Source of the DNA: Azoarcus taiwanensis | Lineage (GTDB): Bacteria > Pseudomonadota > Gammaproteobacteria > Burkholderiales > Rhodocyclaceae | Direction of reading: 5' to 3' | NCBI RefSeq assembly: GCF_012910885.1 | Contig: NZ_WTVM01000021.1 | Span: 1-39,728 of the forward strand | DNA length: 39,728 bases | Shown here: piece after piece, positions 33,110 through 39,728 of the stretch | Numbering within the stretch: the stretch's first letter is position 1 | Layout of the letters: each line of letters opens with the position of its first letter | The notes under the pieces: model-generated | Database searches by the model: none | Seen by the model: the letters and a program-made list of their open reading frames with translations, nothing else | What the model was told of the DNA's origin: nothing | Program-made: the position numbers and the translations under genes

Positions 33110-33628
33110 ATGAAATTCCTGCGCACTGCGCGACTCGACGACAGCGACGACCATGTCTATTCGCCAGCCGCTGTGGCTGGTGAGCCCGCCGTGACCGGGA
33201 CCTTCGTGTTCAGCTTTGCGGAGGAAGACCCGGAGACTCTCTCAGGCAAGGCACGACAGGCGTTCCGGTCCGGTTTCCTCGGCTTGAACAGCTTCGGCTG
33301 GAGTACGATTGCCCGGATCGAGGAAATCGACGAGGTGGAGTACGAGCGCATCGTGGCAACCCTCGCCCAGCATCTTGTCGACCAGCACGGCGCGCCGTCG
33401 GTGGACGAGGCGCTACCGTTTGCACGGCAGGAGATAGAATACGCGGCCAGCCTGTGCGAGGACGCACCCGGAACGATGCTGGTGATCGAGCGCCACGCCG
33501 ACGAGGAAGGCATTCACGAGGCCTTTCGCAAGGTTCAGTCCCAGCCGGTCAATCAGGTCGCCGACTGGCGCGGTCAGGAAGGAGAGATCCGGATCTGGGA
33601 CATGTTCCCGGATGACGGCGCCCGCTGA
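33110..33628 (+). CDS. Conserved protein, probably DUF6505 family
   Basis: Protein of 172 residues, rather acidic, with no signal peptide or membrane segment. Recognisable stretches are FLRTARLDDSDDHVY at the N-terminus, TGTFVFSF, FRSGFLGLNSFGWSTI near residue 62, and a C-terminal GEIRIWDMFPDDG. I associate this pattern with DUF6505, a family of unknown function seen in denitrifiers, but cannot check it. GGAGAAGCG precedes ATG 33110; a longer frame from 32987 would run across the hairpins and is not favoured. It follows the fdh operon in the same direction and converges with the metalloprotease gene (6 bp between stops). Confidence 0.65.
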   Translation: MKFLRTARLDDSDDHVYSPAAVAGEPAVTGTFVFSFAEEDPETLSGKARQAFRSGFLGLNSFGWSTIARIEEIDEVEYERIVATLAQHLVDQHGAPSVDEALPFARQEIEYAASLCEDAPGTMLVIERHADEEGIHEAFRKVQSQPVNQVADWRGQEGEIRIWDMFPDDGAR

Positions 33629-33634
33629 AGCCCG

Positions 33635-34258
33635 TCAGGCGAAAGCGTCAATACTTCCGCGACTGACTTCACCGGCGATCGACGAGATCGCGGCGTAGGC
33701 TTCACGCATGCGCTCGCCGGCGAACGGACTGGCTCCAGCATCGCTTTCCTTTTGCTGCTCCTGAGCAGCTTCCTCGCGTTGTTGGACCGCGAGTTCGATC
33801 TGCGCCTGCAGTGCCATCTGGATCGCCATCGAGGCAACCGCGAGGTCCTGCGGCGAGGGGTCGGCCGGGGCGAGTGCGGTCGCCCTTATCCGTTCCGCCT
33901 TTTCGATGGTTTCCTCGGGCGTGCGGCCCGGGGACGTGTCGATGAGGACATCACCGCCGACTGCGTAGCGAACGCCGTCCGGTCCGGTTTCGTGGTCGAA
34001 CTGGGCGCCACGCAAGACGAGTTCACCGCCGACTGCGACATGCGCCATCTCATGGGCGCGCACTTCCCGGTCGCGCTGCTGAAGCGCGCGAACCTGTGCG
34101 AGTTCTTCATCACTGAGCTGTTCAGCTGGCCTGGCCTGCCCGACGCGATCACCCCTGACGCTCTCAGGTGCCGTCTCACCGTCGGCACGGCTGTCGTTCG
34201 CGATACGGCTGCCGAAAGTCGGTGTGATGAATCCCGCAGGAGGGAGACTACCGATCAT
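33635..34258 (-). CDS. Putative metalloprotease, SprA-related family
   Basis: Protein of 207 residues with the zinc-binding motif HEMAH (H69, E70, H73) in REVRAHEMAHVAVGG, followed by DGVRYAVGGDVLIDTSP, the typical core of the SprA-related putative metalloproteases. The N-terminal 45 residues and the C-terminal 60 are low-complexity and helical (Gln/Glu/Ala-rich, about 150-180). There is no signal peptide, so it would act in the cytoplasm or be exported by another route. Substrate unknown. The start ATG 34258 follows AGGAGG-like bases. The gene lies 99 bp after the small Ala-rich gene on the same strand, with a hairpin between them. Confidence 0.75.
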   Translation of the reverse strand: MIGSLPPAGFITPTFGSRIANDSRADGETAPESVRGDRVGQARPAEQLSDEELAQVRALQQRDREVRAHEMAHVAVGGELVLRGAQFDHETGPDGVRYAVGGDVLIDTSPGRTPEETIEKAERIRATALAPADPSPQDLAVASMAIQMALQAQIELAVQQREEAAQEQQKESDAGASPFAGERMREAYAAISSIAGEVSRGSIDAFA

Positions 34259-34314
34259 CGTGTGCTTTCGCCACGTTCGAGGGAACTGTCGGACCTACAG
34301 CCCCTCAGACGACG

Positions 34315-34336
34315 ACGCCACCCATTTGGGTGGCGT
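34315..34336. terminator. Perfect hairpin between two minus-strand genes
   Basis: ACGCCACCC (34315-34323) and GGGTGGCGT (34328-34336) pair perfectly around ATTT. It starts 22 bp after the stop of the 34358-34756 gene and 57 bp before the metalloprotease start, so it is a likely terminator of the former. Only a weak T content follows on the minus strand. Confidence 0.5.
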
Positions 34337-34357
34337 TATCATCCGTGTGTCAATCGC

Positions 34358-34756
34358 TCAGGCGATGTCGCGAAGCGGAGAGGGGTTGGCCTGCTCGACC
34401 CCGATGCCCGCAGTCTCCGCGAACATCTGCATCGCACGATTCTGTGCGTTGCCCGACTGTTCGGTAGACGCCTGCGTTCCGGCTTCCTGAGAAGCCGTCG
34501 GCTGCTCGGCGCCGCCGCCAGCCGGTGCCGCAGCACTGCGTGAAGGCTCGGTCGCGTTGGTCGCCGCCGGCAGCGGGTCGCGCGCTGCAGCTTCCCGCGC
34601 GGCCGAACTGATCTGCACCTCGACGCCCGCAGGTACTTCGGCTTGTCGTGGCGTTGCCGTTGCGGCGCTTTCCGCGGGCGAGCGCGCCGTCTCGACGGGT
34701 AGAACAGTCGCGCCGCTGTTGCGGTCAAGTGGCAAGGCAGTATTCATTTCGATCAT
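34358..34756 (-). CDS. Ala-rich hypothetical protein
   Basis: Protein of 132 residues with no recognised domain. The composition is Ala/Glu/Thr/Pro-rich and low complexity, likely disordered in the middle (about 25-100), with short, more conserved-looking ends (MIEMNTALPLDRNSG and NRAMQMFAETAGIGVEQ). It has no signal peptide. AGGAG lies 7 nt before ATG 34756, which supports it as a real gene. Its similarity in style to the disordered flanks of the adjacent SprA-like protein may mean that the two act together, but this is conjecture. Confidence 0.6.
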   Translation of the reverse strand: MIEMNTALPLDRNSGATVLPVETARSPAESAATATPRQAEVPAGVEVQISSAAREAAARDPLPAATNATEPSRSAAAPAGGGAEQPTASQEAGTQASTEQSGNAQNRAMQMFAETAGIGVEQANPSPLRDIA

Positions 34757-34830
34757 CTTCGACTCCTTCCGGTCCGGTCTGGATGCTCAGGTCTGTGTGG
34801 CCCATTCCCGGTCGGGTGGCCATCACAGAC

Positions 34831-34909
34831 TCATGTCAGACATTGAGCCCGGACTTGCAGTATAGAACTTCCGGCGACGCCTGCGGCAGTTTGGTCGGCT
34901 CTGACATGA
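34831..34909. repeat. Spaced 10-bp inverted repeat between mobA and the Ala-rich gene
   Basis: TCATGTCAGA at 34831-34840 is repeated in inverse orientation as TCTGACATGA at 34900-34909, 59 bp apart, in the 241-bp gap 34757-34997. A TATAGA-like box lies between them (34861-34866). It could be a paired regulator site for the Ala-rich gene or chance. Confidence 0.35.
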
Positions 34910-34997
34910 AGCGTGTCACGGAGTGACTTCGACTGTTGCCGCCAATTCGCCTTGGGCCTGAACCCACTCGCGCGGTCCATGGGTGAGATCAGGCGAA

Positions 34998-35603
34998 TCA
35001 GATCACGTCCTGTGAAGGACCCTGTTCGAAGCTGCCGAGTTCCTCGCGAGTGTTGATGTTGCTGAATGCGGCTTCCTGATCGTCGAACTGCACTGCCACT
35101 ACCTTGAGCGTTTCGTACCAGCGGTCGATCTTGCGACCGCCACTGGACAAAAAGGCTTCCAGATGCGGCAGTACTTCTCGCCGGCACAGGCAGAAGACCG
35201 GATGCGACTGATCGAAGGTGCGGGCAACAGCGAGGTCCGCACCCGCGTCCTCGAGCGCGTCCGCGAGGCGCGCGACCAGGTTGGTCGGCAGAAACGGCGA
35301 GTCACAGGGTGCGGTCACCACGAGCGGATGGCTGGCCTCCCTGAGCCCGGCATGCAGGCCGGCGAGCGGTCCGGCGAAGCCGCCGATCGCATCGGAAAAC
35401 ACCGGCACGCCGAATTCGCCGTAACGTTCAATGTTCTGGTTGGCGTTGATCAGCACCTCGTCGACCTGGGGCCTTAACCGCTCGAGCACCCACTCGACCA
35501 TTGGTTTTCCGCGCAACTCGACCAAGCCCTTGTCGACGCTTCCCATGCGCCGACCCTGTCCGCCGGCGAGAATTACCGCGCTGATGGGTGTTCTTTCACT
35601 CAT
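34998..35603 (-). CDS. mobA: Molybdenum cofactor guanylyltransferase MobA
   Basis: Enzyme of 201 residues that adds GMP from GTP to Mo-molybdopterin, making the guanine dinucleotide cofactor needed by FdhA and NarG. The nucleotide-binding signature is VILAGGQGRRMGSVDKGL near residue 10; PCDSPFLP (about 97) carries the metal-binding Asp region, and NINTREEL is the typical C-terminal motif. ATG 35603 overlaps the fdhD stop (ATGA), so the two are translationally coupled. It is the last gene of the phnC-phnE-fdhD-mobA run. Confidence 0.95.
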   Translation of the reverse strand: MSERTPISAVILAGGQGRRMGSVDKGLVELRGKPMVEWVLERLRPQVDEVLINANQNIERYGEFGVPVFSDAIGGFAGPLAGLHAGLREASHPLVVTAPCDSPFLPTNLVARLADALEDAGADLAVARTFDQSHPVFCLCRREVLPHLEAFLSSGGRKIDRWYETLKVVAVQFDDQEAAFSNINTREELGSFEQGPSQDVI

Positions 35604-36439
35604 CGCTTGAATCGCTCCTGTCCGGTGAACAGCAGATAATGCTTGCCCTGGGCGCGACCAATCATCGTCAGTCCGATACGGCGGGCGATCTCCCAGCCCA
35701 TCTGTGTCAGGCCGGAGCGCGATACCAGCAGCGGGATGCCCATCTGGGCAGTCTTGATCACCATCTCGGATGTGAGCCGGCCGGTCGTGTAGAAGATCTT
35801 GTCGCCCCCCTGCAATCCGTCCAGCCACATCTGGCCAGCGATCGCGTCGACCGCGTTGTGGCGGCCGACGTCTTCGAAGAACATCAGGATTTCGCAGCTG
35901 TCCGGCCCGTCGGCGCGGGCCAGTGCGCAGCCATGCACCGCGCCGGCCTGCTTGTAGATCGATTCATGCTTGCGCACCGCTTCCATCAGCGCGTAGAGCT
36001 GCGATTGATGAAACTCAATGTCATCCGGTAAGCGGATGGAATCGACCTCCTCCATCAGGTCGCCGAATACCGTGCCCTGACCGCAACCGGTGGTCACCGT
36101 GCGACTTCCCAGCTTCTCGTCGGCGTTGTGCAGCCCGTTGCGGGTGGTGACCGATACCGCTTCGACGTCCCAGTCCACCTGCACCGATGCGATCTCGTCC
36201 AGGCTGGACACCAGGCGCTGGTTGCGCAGCCAGCCGATGGTCAACGCCTCGGGCGCGGCACCCAGCGTCATCAGGGTCACGATCTCGCGCTTGTCGACGT
36301 AGACCGTGAGCGGATACTCGCCGGCGATCGAGGTCGGGACCGACTCGCCTTGCTCGTTCTCCGCGGGAATCGTAATCGTCAGTGCCCGGCTGGCTCGGCT
36401 CAGCTGCGGCCGTCGTGGCAGGGTGTCGGGTGTAGTCAT
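35600..36439 (-). CDS. fdhD: Formate dehydrogenase sulfurtransferase FdhD
   Basis: Protein of 279 residues required for FDH activity; it takes sulfur from a cysteine desulfurase and sulfurates the bisMGD cofactor. Family segments are GEYPLTVYVDKREIVTLMTLG at the N-terminus (in part), FFEDVGRHNAVDAIAG near 190 and YTTGRLTSEMVIKTAQMGIPLLVSRS-type core near 220. The catalytic loop reads TTGC119GQGTVFG, with a single Cys in place of the CxxC of E. coli FdhD. It ends in an ATGA overlap with mobA and starts 87 bp after phnE. Clustering with mobA next to the fdh operon fits its role. Confidence 0.95.
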   Translation of the reverse strand: MTTPDTLPRRPQLSRASRALTITIPAENEQGESVPTSIAGEYPLTVYVDKREIVTLMTLGAAPEALTIGWLRNQRLVSSLDEIASVQVDWDVEAVSVTTRNGLHNADEKLGSRTVTTGCGQGTVFGDLMEEVDSIRLPDDIEFHQSQLYALMEAVRKHESIYKQAGAVHGCALARADGPDSCEILMFFEDVGRHNAVDAIAGQMWLDGLQGGDKIFYTTGRLTSEMVIKTAQMGIPLLVSRSGLTQMGWEIARRIGLTMIGRAQGKHYLLFTGQERFKR

Positions 36440-36526
36440 GTGGTTCCGTCGTCTCCTCTGGCGCGCGCGAGGCGAAAGCGCTCGCGCAACTGAGGAATTC
36501 TACATCCTGCCGTGGGCCGCGGTCCT

Positions 36527-38536
36527 TCAGCGCCCCACGCGCGAGAGCTTGAGCATCCGTGAACCACGGTCAATCAGCACCGTGAGCAGGATGATCATGA
36601 TGAGATAGGTGCCGGCGCGTTCGAAGCGGAACCACTCGAAGTTGAAGCTGAAGTGAAACCCCAGGCCACCGACGCCGATCAGGCCCAACACCACCGCGGC
36701 GCGCACGTTGCTCTCGAACTGGAAAAAGGCGTAGGTCATCCAGTCGCGCCACACCAGCGGCACCGCGACCGCGCCGAAGGCGACCGGGCGCGAGGCGCCG
36801 CACACCGGTTCGAAGCGGCGCCATGGCTGGTTGTCGATCGCCTCGCCGAACACCCGGGTCAGCACCCCCAGGGTGTGCACCGCAATCGCCAGCGTACCCG
36901 CGACCAGACCGGGGCCGAAGAAGGCGATGAACAGAAACGCCCACATCACCTCCGGCACGCCACGCGCGGTGACCGCGGTGGCCCGCGCTCCTGCCAATTG
37001 CAGTGCGCGCAGCCCGCGCTGCCACCACCCGGGCGTCTCCCCGGTGAAGCGCGGCGCATGCCACTGGAACAGCACCGAGTGCGGGTAGGTGAGGAGGATC
37101 GCCCCGGCCACGCCCAGCACCGTGCCGACGATGGCGATCGCCAGCGGGATGGCGGCGGATTCGACCACCCGCCACACGAACCACTTGCGCAGTTCGGTCT
37201 GCCAGGCCTCCCAGGCCGCGGGTCGCCAGAGATCCGCCGGACCGTACTCGCCGAACAGATCCACCGCTGTGCCGGCAGCCACGCGTGCGGCGACCTTGTC
37301 CGCGTCACCCAGGCCGACGGCGGGCAGGTCGAACTCGGGGTTGAGCAAGCGCTCGAAAAAGCGCAGGTTGTGCCAGGCCTGGCCGGTGATGAGCTCCATG
37401 GCTGGCGCGAGATGGTTGCGCGGCGCGCCGTCCTGCCCGGCGCTGTTGCCCCAGCCCATGAACCACACCGACCAGCTCACCGCGAGCGCGACCACGCCCA
37501 CCGCGACCCAGGCCTGAAGCGGGCGACCGGTGTGCGTGGATACGCGCGCTTCGTTGCCCCGTCTGGCAGGCGAGTCCGTCGATCGAGCTGCGTCATCGGC
37601 CGCCCCGGCGACCAGGCAAGTCGTCGGCGCCGGGGCATGGCCCGCCCGGTTGGGGTCACCGCGCAGCTGGCGCCGGATCAGGTTGCTGACGAGGTCGGCG
37701 GTGAGCGTCAGCAGCAGGGTGAACAGAATCAGCGTGCCGACCTTGTCCCAGGCGCCGAAGCGGATCTGGTACCAGATCTCCGAACCCAGCCCGCCGCCGC
37801 CGACCGCGCCGATCACCGCCGCGTTGCGGATCGCGCATTCGGCGCGCATCAGTGTGAAGGACAGCACGTTGCGCGAGGCGAGCGGGCGGATGCCGTACAG
37901 AAAGGTGGCGATGCGCCCGCCCCCGAGCGAGCGCACCTGCGCGTAGCGGGATTCATCCACGCTGTCCCACAGTTCGCTGTACACCTTGGCGAGAATGCCG
38001 GTGATGTTGAGCGCCAGCGCCAGCGCGCCGGTGAGCGGGCCGAGCCCGATCATCGCCACCAGGATGATCGCCCAAACGAAGTCCGGCACCGCGCGCAGAA
38101 TGTCCTGGATCAGCCGGCAGACTGCGCACAGCAGTGCCGCCGGCGAACGCAGTGGAAAGTGTCGCCAGCCGCGCCAGCGGATGCGCGAGTGTTCCTCGCC
38201 CACGCATACCGCGCGGCTCGCCCCCATCGCGAGCGGCCAGGCCAGCATCACCGCCAGTGCGGTGCCGAGCACCGCCGCCGAGAGCGTCTGCAGGGTCAGA
38301 TCCCAGGCGTGGGCGACAAAGGCCGCCGACAGGTCCGGGCTCGCGAAGGCGGTGAACCACGCCCCCATGCGCGACAGTGCCCGCGCGCGCTGTTCGGCAT
38401 CGAACAGCACCGCCAGATCCCACTCTGCGGCGACGAAGGCGGCGGCGAGTGCGAGCAGCACTGCGAGCATCGCCACGAAGTGCCCCCATGGGCGCTTCTC
38501 GGGCAGGGCGGGCGACAAGGCGGTCGCGGTGTTCAT
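36527..38536 (-). CDS. phnE: Fused double permease of a PhnE/PtxC-type ABC transporter
   Basis: Inner-membrane permease of 669 residues made of two PhnE-like halves (about 1-300 and 330-669) joined by a hydrophilic, Arg/Ser-rich linker (about 300-345). Each half has its own transmembrane core: LQDILRAVPDFVWAIILVAMIGLG-like segment with GAVGGGGLGSEI in the first, and ARGVPEVMWAFLFIAFFGPG with GLIGVGGLGF in the second. PhnE usually acts as a homodimer of about 270 residues, so this chain is a self-contained dimer. Relatives carry phosphonate, phosphite or, for some fused forms, putatively selenate; the substrate cannot be read here. Its start overlaps the phnC stop (ATGA). The binding protein gene is not in the window. 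Confidence 0.88.
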   Translation of the reverse strand: MNTATALSPALPEKRPWGHFVAMLAVLLALAAAFVAAEWDLAVLFDAEQRARALSRMGAWFTAFASPDLSAAFVAHAWDLTLQTLSAAVLGTALAVMLAWPLAMGASRAVCVGEEHSRIRWRGWRHFPLRSPAALLCAVCRLIQDILRAVPDFVWAIILVAMIGLGPLTGALALALNITGILAKVYSELWDSVDESRYAQVRSLGGGRIATFLYGIRPLASRNVLSFTLMRAECAIRNAAVIGAVGGGGLGSEIWYQIRFGAWDKVGTLILFTLLLTLTADLVSNLIRRQLRGDPNRAGHAPAPTTCLVAGAADDAARSTDSPARRGNEARVSTHTGRPLQAWVAVGVVALAVSWSVWFMGWGNSAGQDGAPRNHLAPAMELITGQAWHNLRFFERLLNPEFDLPAVGLGDADKVAARVAAGTAVDLFGEYGPADLWRPAAWEAWQTELRKWFVWRVVESAAIPLAIAIVGTVLGVAGAILLTYPHSVLFQWHAPRFTGETPGWWQRGLRALQLAGARATAVTARGVPEVMWAFLFIAFFGPGLVAGTLAIAVHTLGVLTRVFGEAIDNQPWRRFEPVCGASRPVAFGAVAVPLVWRDWMTYAFFQFESNVRAAVVLGLIGVGGLGFHFSFNFEWFRFERAGTYLIMIILLTVLIDRGSRMLKLSRVGR

Positions 38537-39360
38537 GCCCTGGTGTCGTCGTCTGGTGTGTCGGCTGACTGCCCCGGCAATGCGACTTCATCCAGATGCA
38601 GTGCCCGATACTCGGCGCCGTAGAGGGCGCGCAACAGCGTCTGGTCGATGGCTTCCGGCGGGCCTTGCCAGAACAGCCGTCCGTCGCACAGCGCGATCAC
38701 CCGCTCGAAATGGCCTTGCAGCAGATCGAGGGTGTGGAGATTCACCACCAGCGTCACCCGCTCGTGGATCGCCAGATCGCAGAGCAGCGTGATGATCTCG
38801 CGCCCGAGGCGCAGGTCGAGCGCGCTGACCGGTTCGTCGGCCAGCACCAGCCGTGGCTGCTGCACCACCAGTCGCGCGACCGCGACCCGTTGCTGCTGCC
38901 CGCCGGAGAGTTCGTCCGGCAGCGACCAAAGCTTGTCGCCCAGCTCCACGCGTTCAAGCGCGGCACGCGCACGGGCGATCTGCTGTGGCCACAGCAGCGA
39001 CAACAGCGCCTGGGGTAGCCACCAGTGCCCGAGCCGACCCATCAATACGTTGTGCACCACCCGCAGCTGAGGCACGAGGTTGTCCTGCTGGTGCAGAAAG
39101 CCTACCTCGCGTCGCAGCCGCGCCAGGGCCCGGCCGCGCAGTTGCCGGGTGTCACGCCCCAGCGTCACCGCTTCGCCCTCGGCGGGCTTCACCAGGCCGG
39201 CGATCAGGCGGAACAGTGTGGTCTTGCCCGCGCCCGACGGTCCGATCACCGCCACCCGTTCGCCCGGCGTGATGTCCAGCGAGAAGTCGTCGAGCACCCG
39301 CCGGCCGGCGTAGGCGACTGCGGCGCGATTGAGGTGGATGGCGGGATGGGTGTGGGTCAT
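38533..39360 (-). CDS. phnC: PhnC-type ABC transporter ATP-binding protein
   Basis: ATPase of 275 residues energising the permease encoded immediately downstream. Walker A GPSGAGKTT near residue 40, Q-loop FLHQQDNLVPQL, signature LSGGQQQRVAVARLVV and Walker B LVLADEPVSALD are intact, and the H-loop His lies in VVNLHTLDLL. The GRLGHWWLPQALL segment after the Q-loop is typical of the PhnC group. It overlaps phnE by 4 nt. Nothing that could encode a binding protein lies upstream before the window ends, so phnD may be further right or elsewhere. Confidence 0.92.
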   Translation of the reverse strand: MTHTHPAIHLNRAAVAYAGRRVLDDFSLDITPGERVAVIGPSGAGKTTLFRLIAGLVKPAEGEAVTLGRDTRQLRGRALARLRREVGFLHQQDNLVPQLRVVHNVLMGRLGHWWLPQALLSLLWPQQIARARAALERVELGDKLWSLPDELSGGQQQRVAVARLVVQQPRLVLADEPVSALDLRLGREIITLLCDLAIHERVTLVVNLHTLDLLQGHFERVIALCDGRLFWQGPPEAIDQTLLRALYGAEYRALHLDEVALPGQSADTPDDDTRA

Positions 39361-39423
39361 TGGGTTCAGCGTCGTTCTTCCGTTTGGTTTTGTGTGCTTG
39401 TGTTTCCTCTGTGCCAGTGGTCC

Positions 39424-39613
39424 GCGGGTCGGTGACGGTGGCCACCGCGTCGGCTCCGATGCCGCTCGGGCTGCCGCTGTAAGGCTCGCTCCGCTGCGAT
39501 TCCCGAACTCGCGCTGCGCGCTCAGACAGCGGGAATCGCGGCCGCTCCACTCGCCAACAGCGGCATGCCCTCGGGCAAAGTCGCCGCCGCAGTGACCACC
39601 GTCACCGACCCGC
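39424..39613. repeat. Long imperfect inverted repeat, about 190 bp
   Basis: Outer arms 39424-39445 and 39592-39613 are inverted copies matching at 21 of 22 positions. Moving inward, GCCGCTGT-containing segments match again, and GCGATTCCCG / CGGGAATCGC form an inner 10-bp pair around a GC-rich centre. Transcribed, the whole could fold into one long broken hairpin. It resembles a small non-coding repeat or MITE-like element; no target duplication was identified. Confidence 0.6.
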
Positions 39614-39643
39614 TACGCGTTGCCGGTGTGAGGTCGCGGAGCC

Positions 39644-39664
39644 CCTCCCCCTTGAAGGGGGAGG
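39644..39664. repeat. GC-rich hairpin repeat, copy 2
   Basis: Arms CCTCCCCC (39644-39651) and GGGGGAGG (39657-39664) are the same as in copy 1 at 32951-32970; only the loop differs (TTGAA versus TCAA). It lies 30 bp beyond the long inverted repeat. Confidence 0.6.
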
Positions 39665-39728
39665 AACAACGTATCTGCACCAATGTCGCCAGCACCAACT
39701 CCACGCATTTGATTGCCTGGTTAACAAC

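Larger units (their letters stand above)
39361..39728. other. Region upstream of phnC without a supported gene
   Basis: Short open frames here have no family features and no ribosome sites. The region contains the long inverted repeat 39424-39613 and the hairpin repeat 39644-39664. The promoter of phnC-phnE-fdhD-mobA should lie in about 39361-39423 if the unit starts at phnC; I see no convincing -35/-10 pair there. Confidence 0.55.

Noticed and set aside
36653-38623. 656-codon open frame on the plus strand
   Set aside because: Antisense to the fused permease; it reads as Arg/His/Gln-rich low complexity, whereas the minus strand gives real membrane segments.
39522-39704. 60-codon open frame on the minus strand
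   Set aside because: It lies across the long inverted repeat and the hairpin repeat and has no ribosome site or family features.

Overview
The window looks like a chromosomal segment of a high-GC denitrifying betaproteobacterium, most likely Rhodocyclales (Thauera/Azoarcus-like). This rests on the narK1-narK2-narG order next to a Dnr/Fnr-type regulator, the LysM-dprA-smg-topB / def-fmt divergent block typical of betaproteobacteria, and a membrane-bound Mo formate dehydrogenase locus with DUF3305/DUF3306/multi-cluster ferredoxin accessory genes. Assignment is by recognition of gene content; no database search was possible. No tRNA, rRNA, CRISPR, phage or insertion sequence was seen.

Layout. 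1-6650 (minus): narK1, narK2 and narG, the last running off the left edge, forming nitrate uptake plus the respiratory nitrate reductase. 6913-7677 (minus): a Crp/Fnr-family regulator whose own promoter carries a palindrome at about -41. 7889-13441 (minus): LysM protein, dprA, smg (apparently frameshifted) and topB. 13616-18112 (plus): def, fmt, htpX and a Cache-HAMP sensor kinase, followed at 18248-19645 by an NtrC-type response regulator. 19695-20971 (plus): mobB and a Tat-targeted Rieske-like protein in which one His ligand is replaced by Glu. 21013-21672 (minus): a periplasmic ankyrin protein. 21777-22871 (plus): apbC/mrp. 22887-23861 (minus): a sigma54 activator with no sensor domain.

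24167-32928 (plus) is a compact formate dehydrogenase operon: DUF3305 protein, DUF3306 protein, multi-cluster ferredoxin, TorD-like chaperone, small Tat peptide, fdhA (Cys type), fdhB, small lipoprotein and fdhC. A near-consensus sigma54 promoter with an 18-bp perfect palindrome upstream lies between it and the divergent activator, so the activator very probably controls the operon. A DUF6505-like gene follows.

33635-39360 (minus): a SprA-like metalloprotease, a small Ala-rich protein, and a likely operon phnC-phnE-fdhD-mobA in which a PhnCE-type oxyanion transporter with a fused double permease precedes two formate dehydrogenase/Mo-cofactor maturation genes. The right end (39361-39728) holds no convincing gene but has a roughly 190-bp long inverted repeat and a GC-rich hairpin repeat whose other copy lies after the fdh operon.

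Taken together, the window couples formate oxidation (periplasmic FDH to quinone through FdhC) to nitrate reduction (NarGHI), with Mo-cofactor maturation genes (mobB, mobA, fdhD) and dedicated regulators around them.
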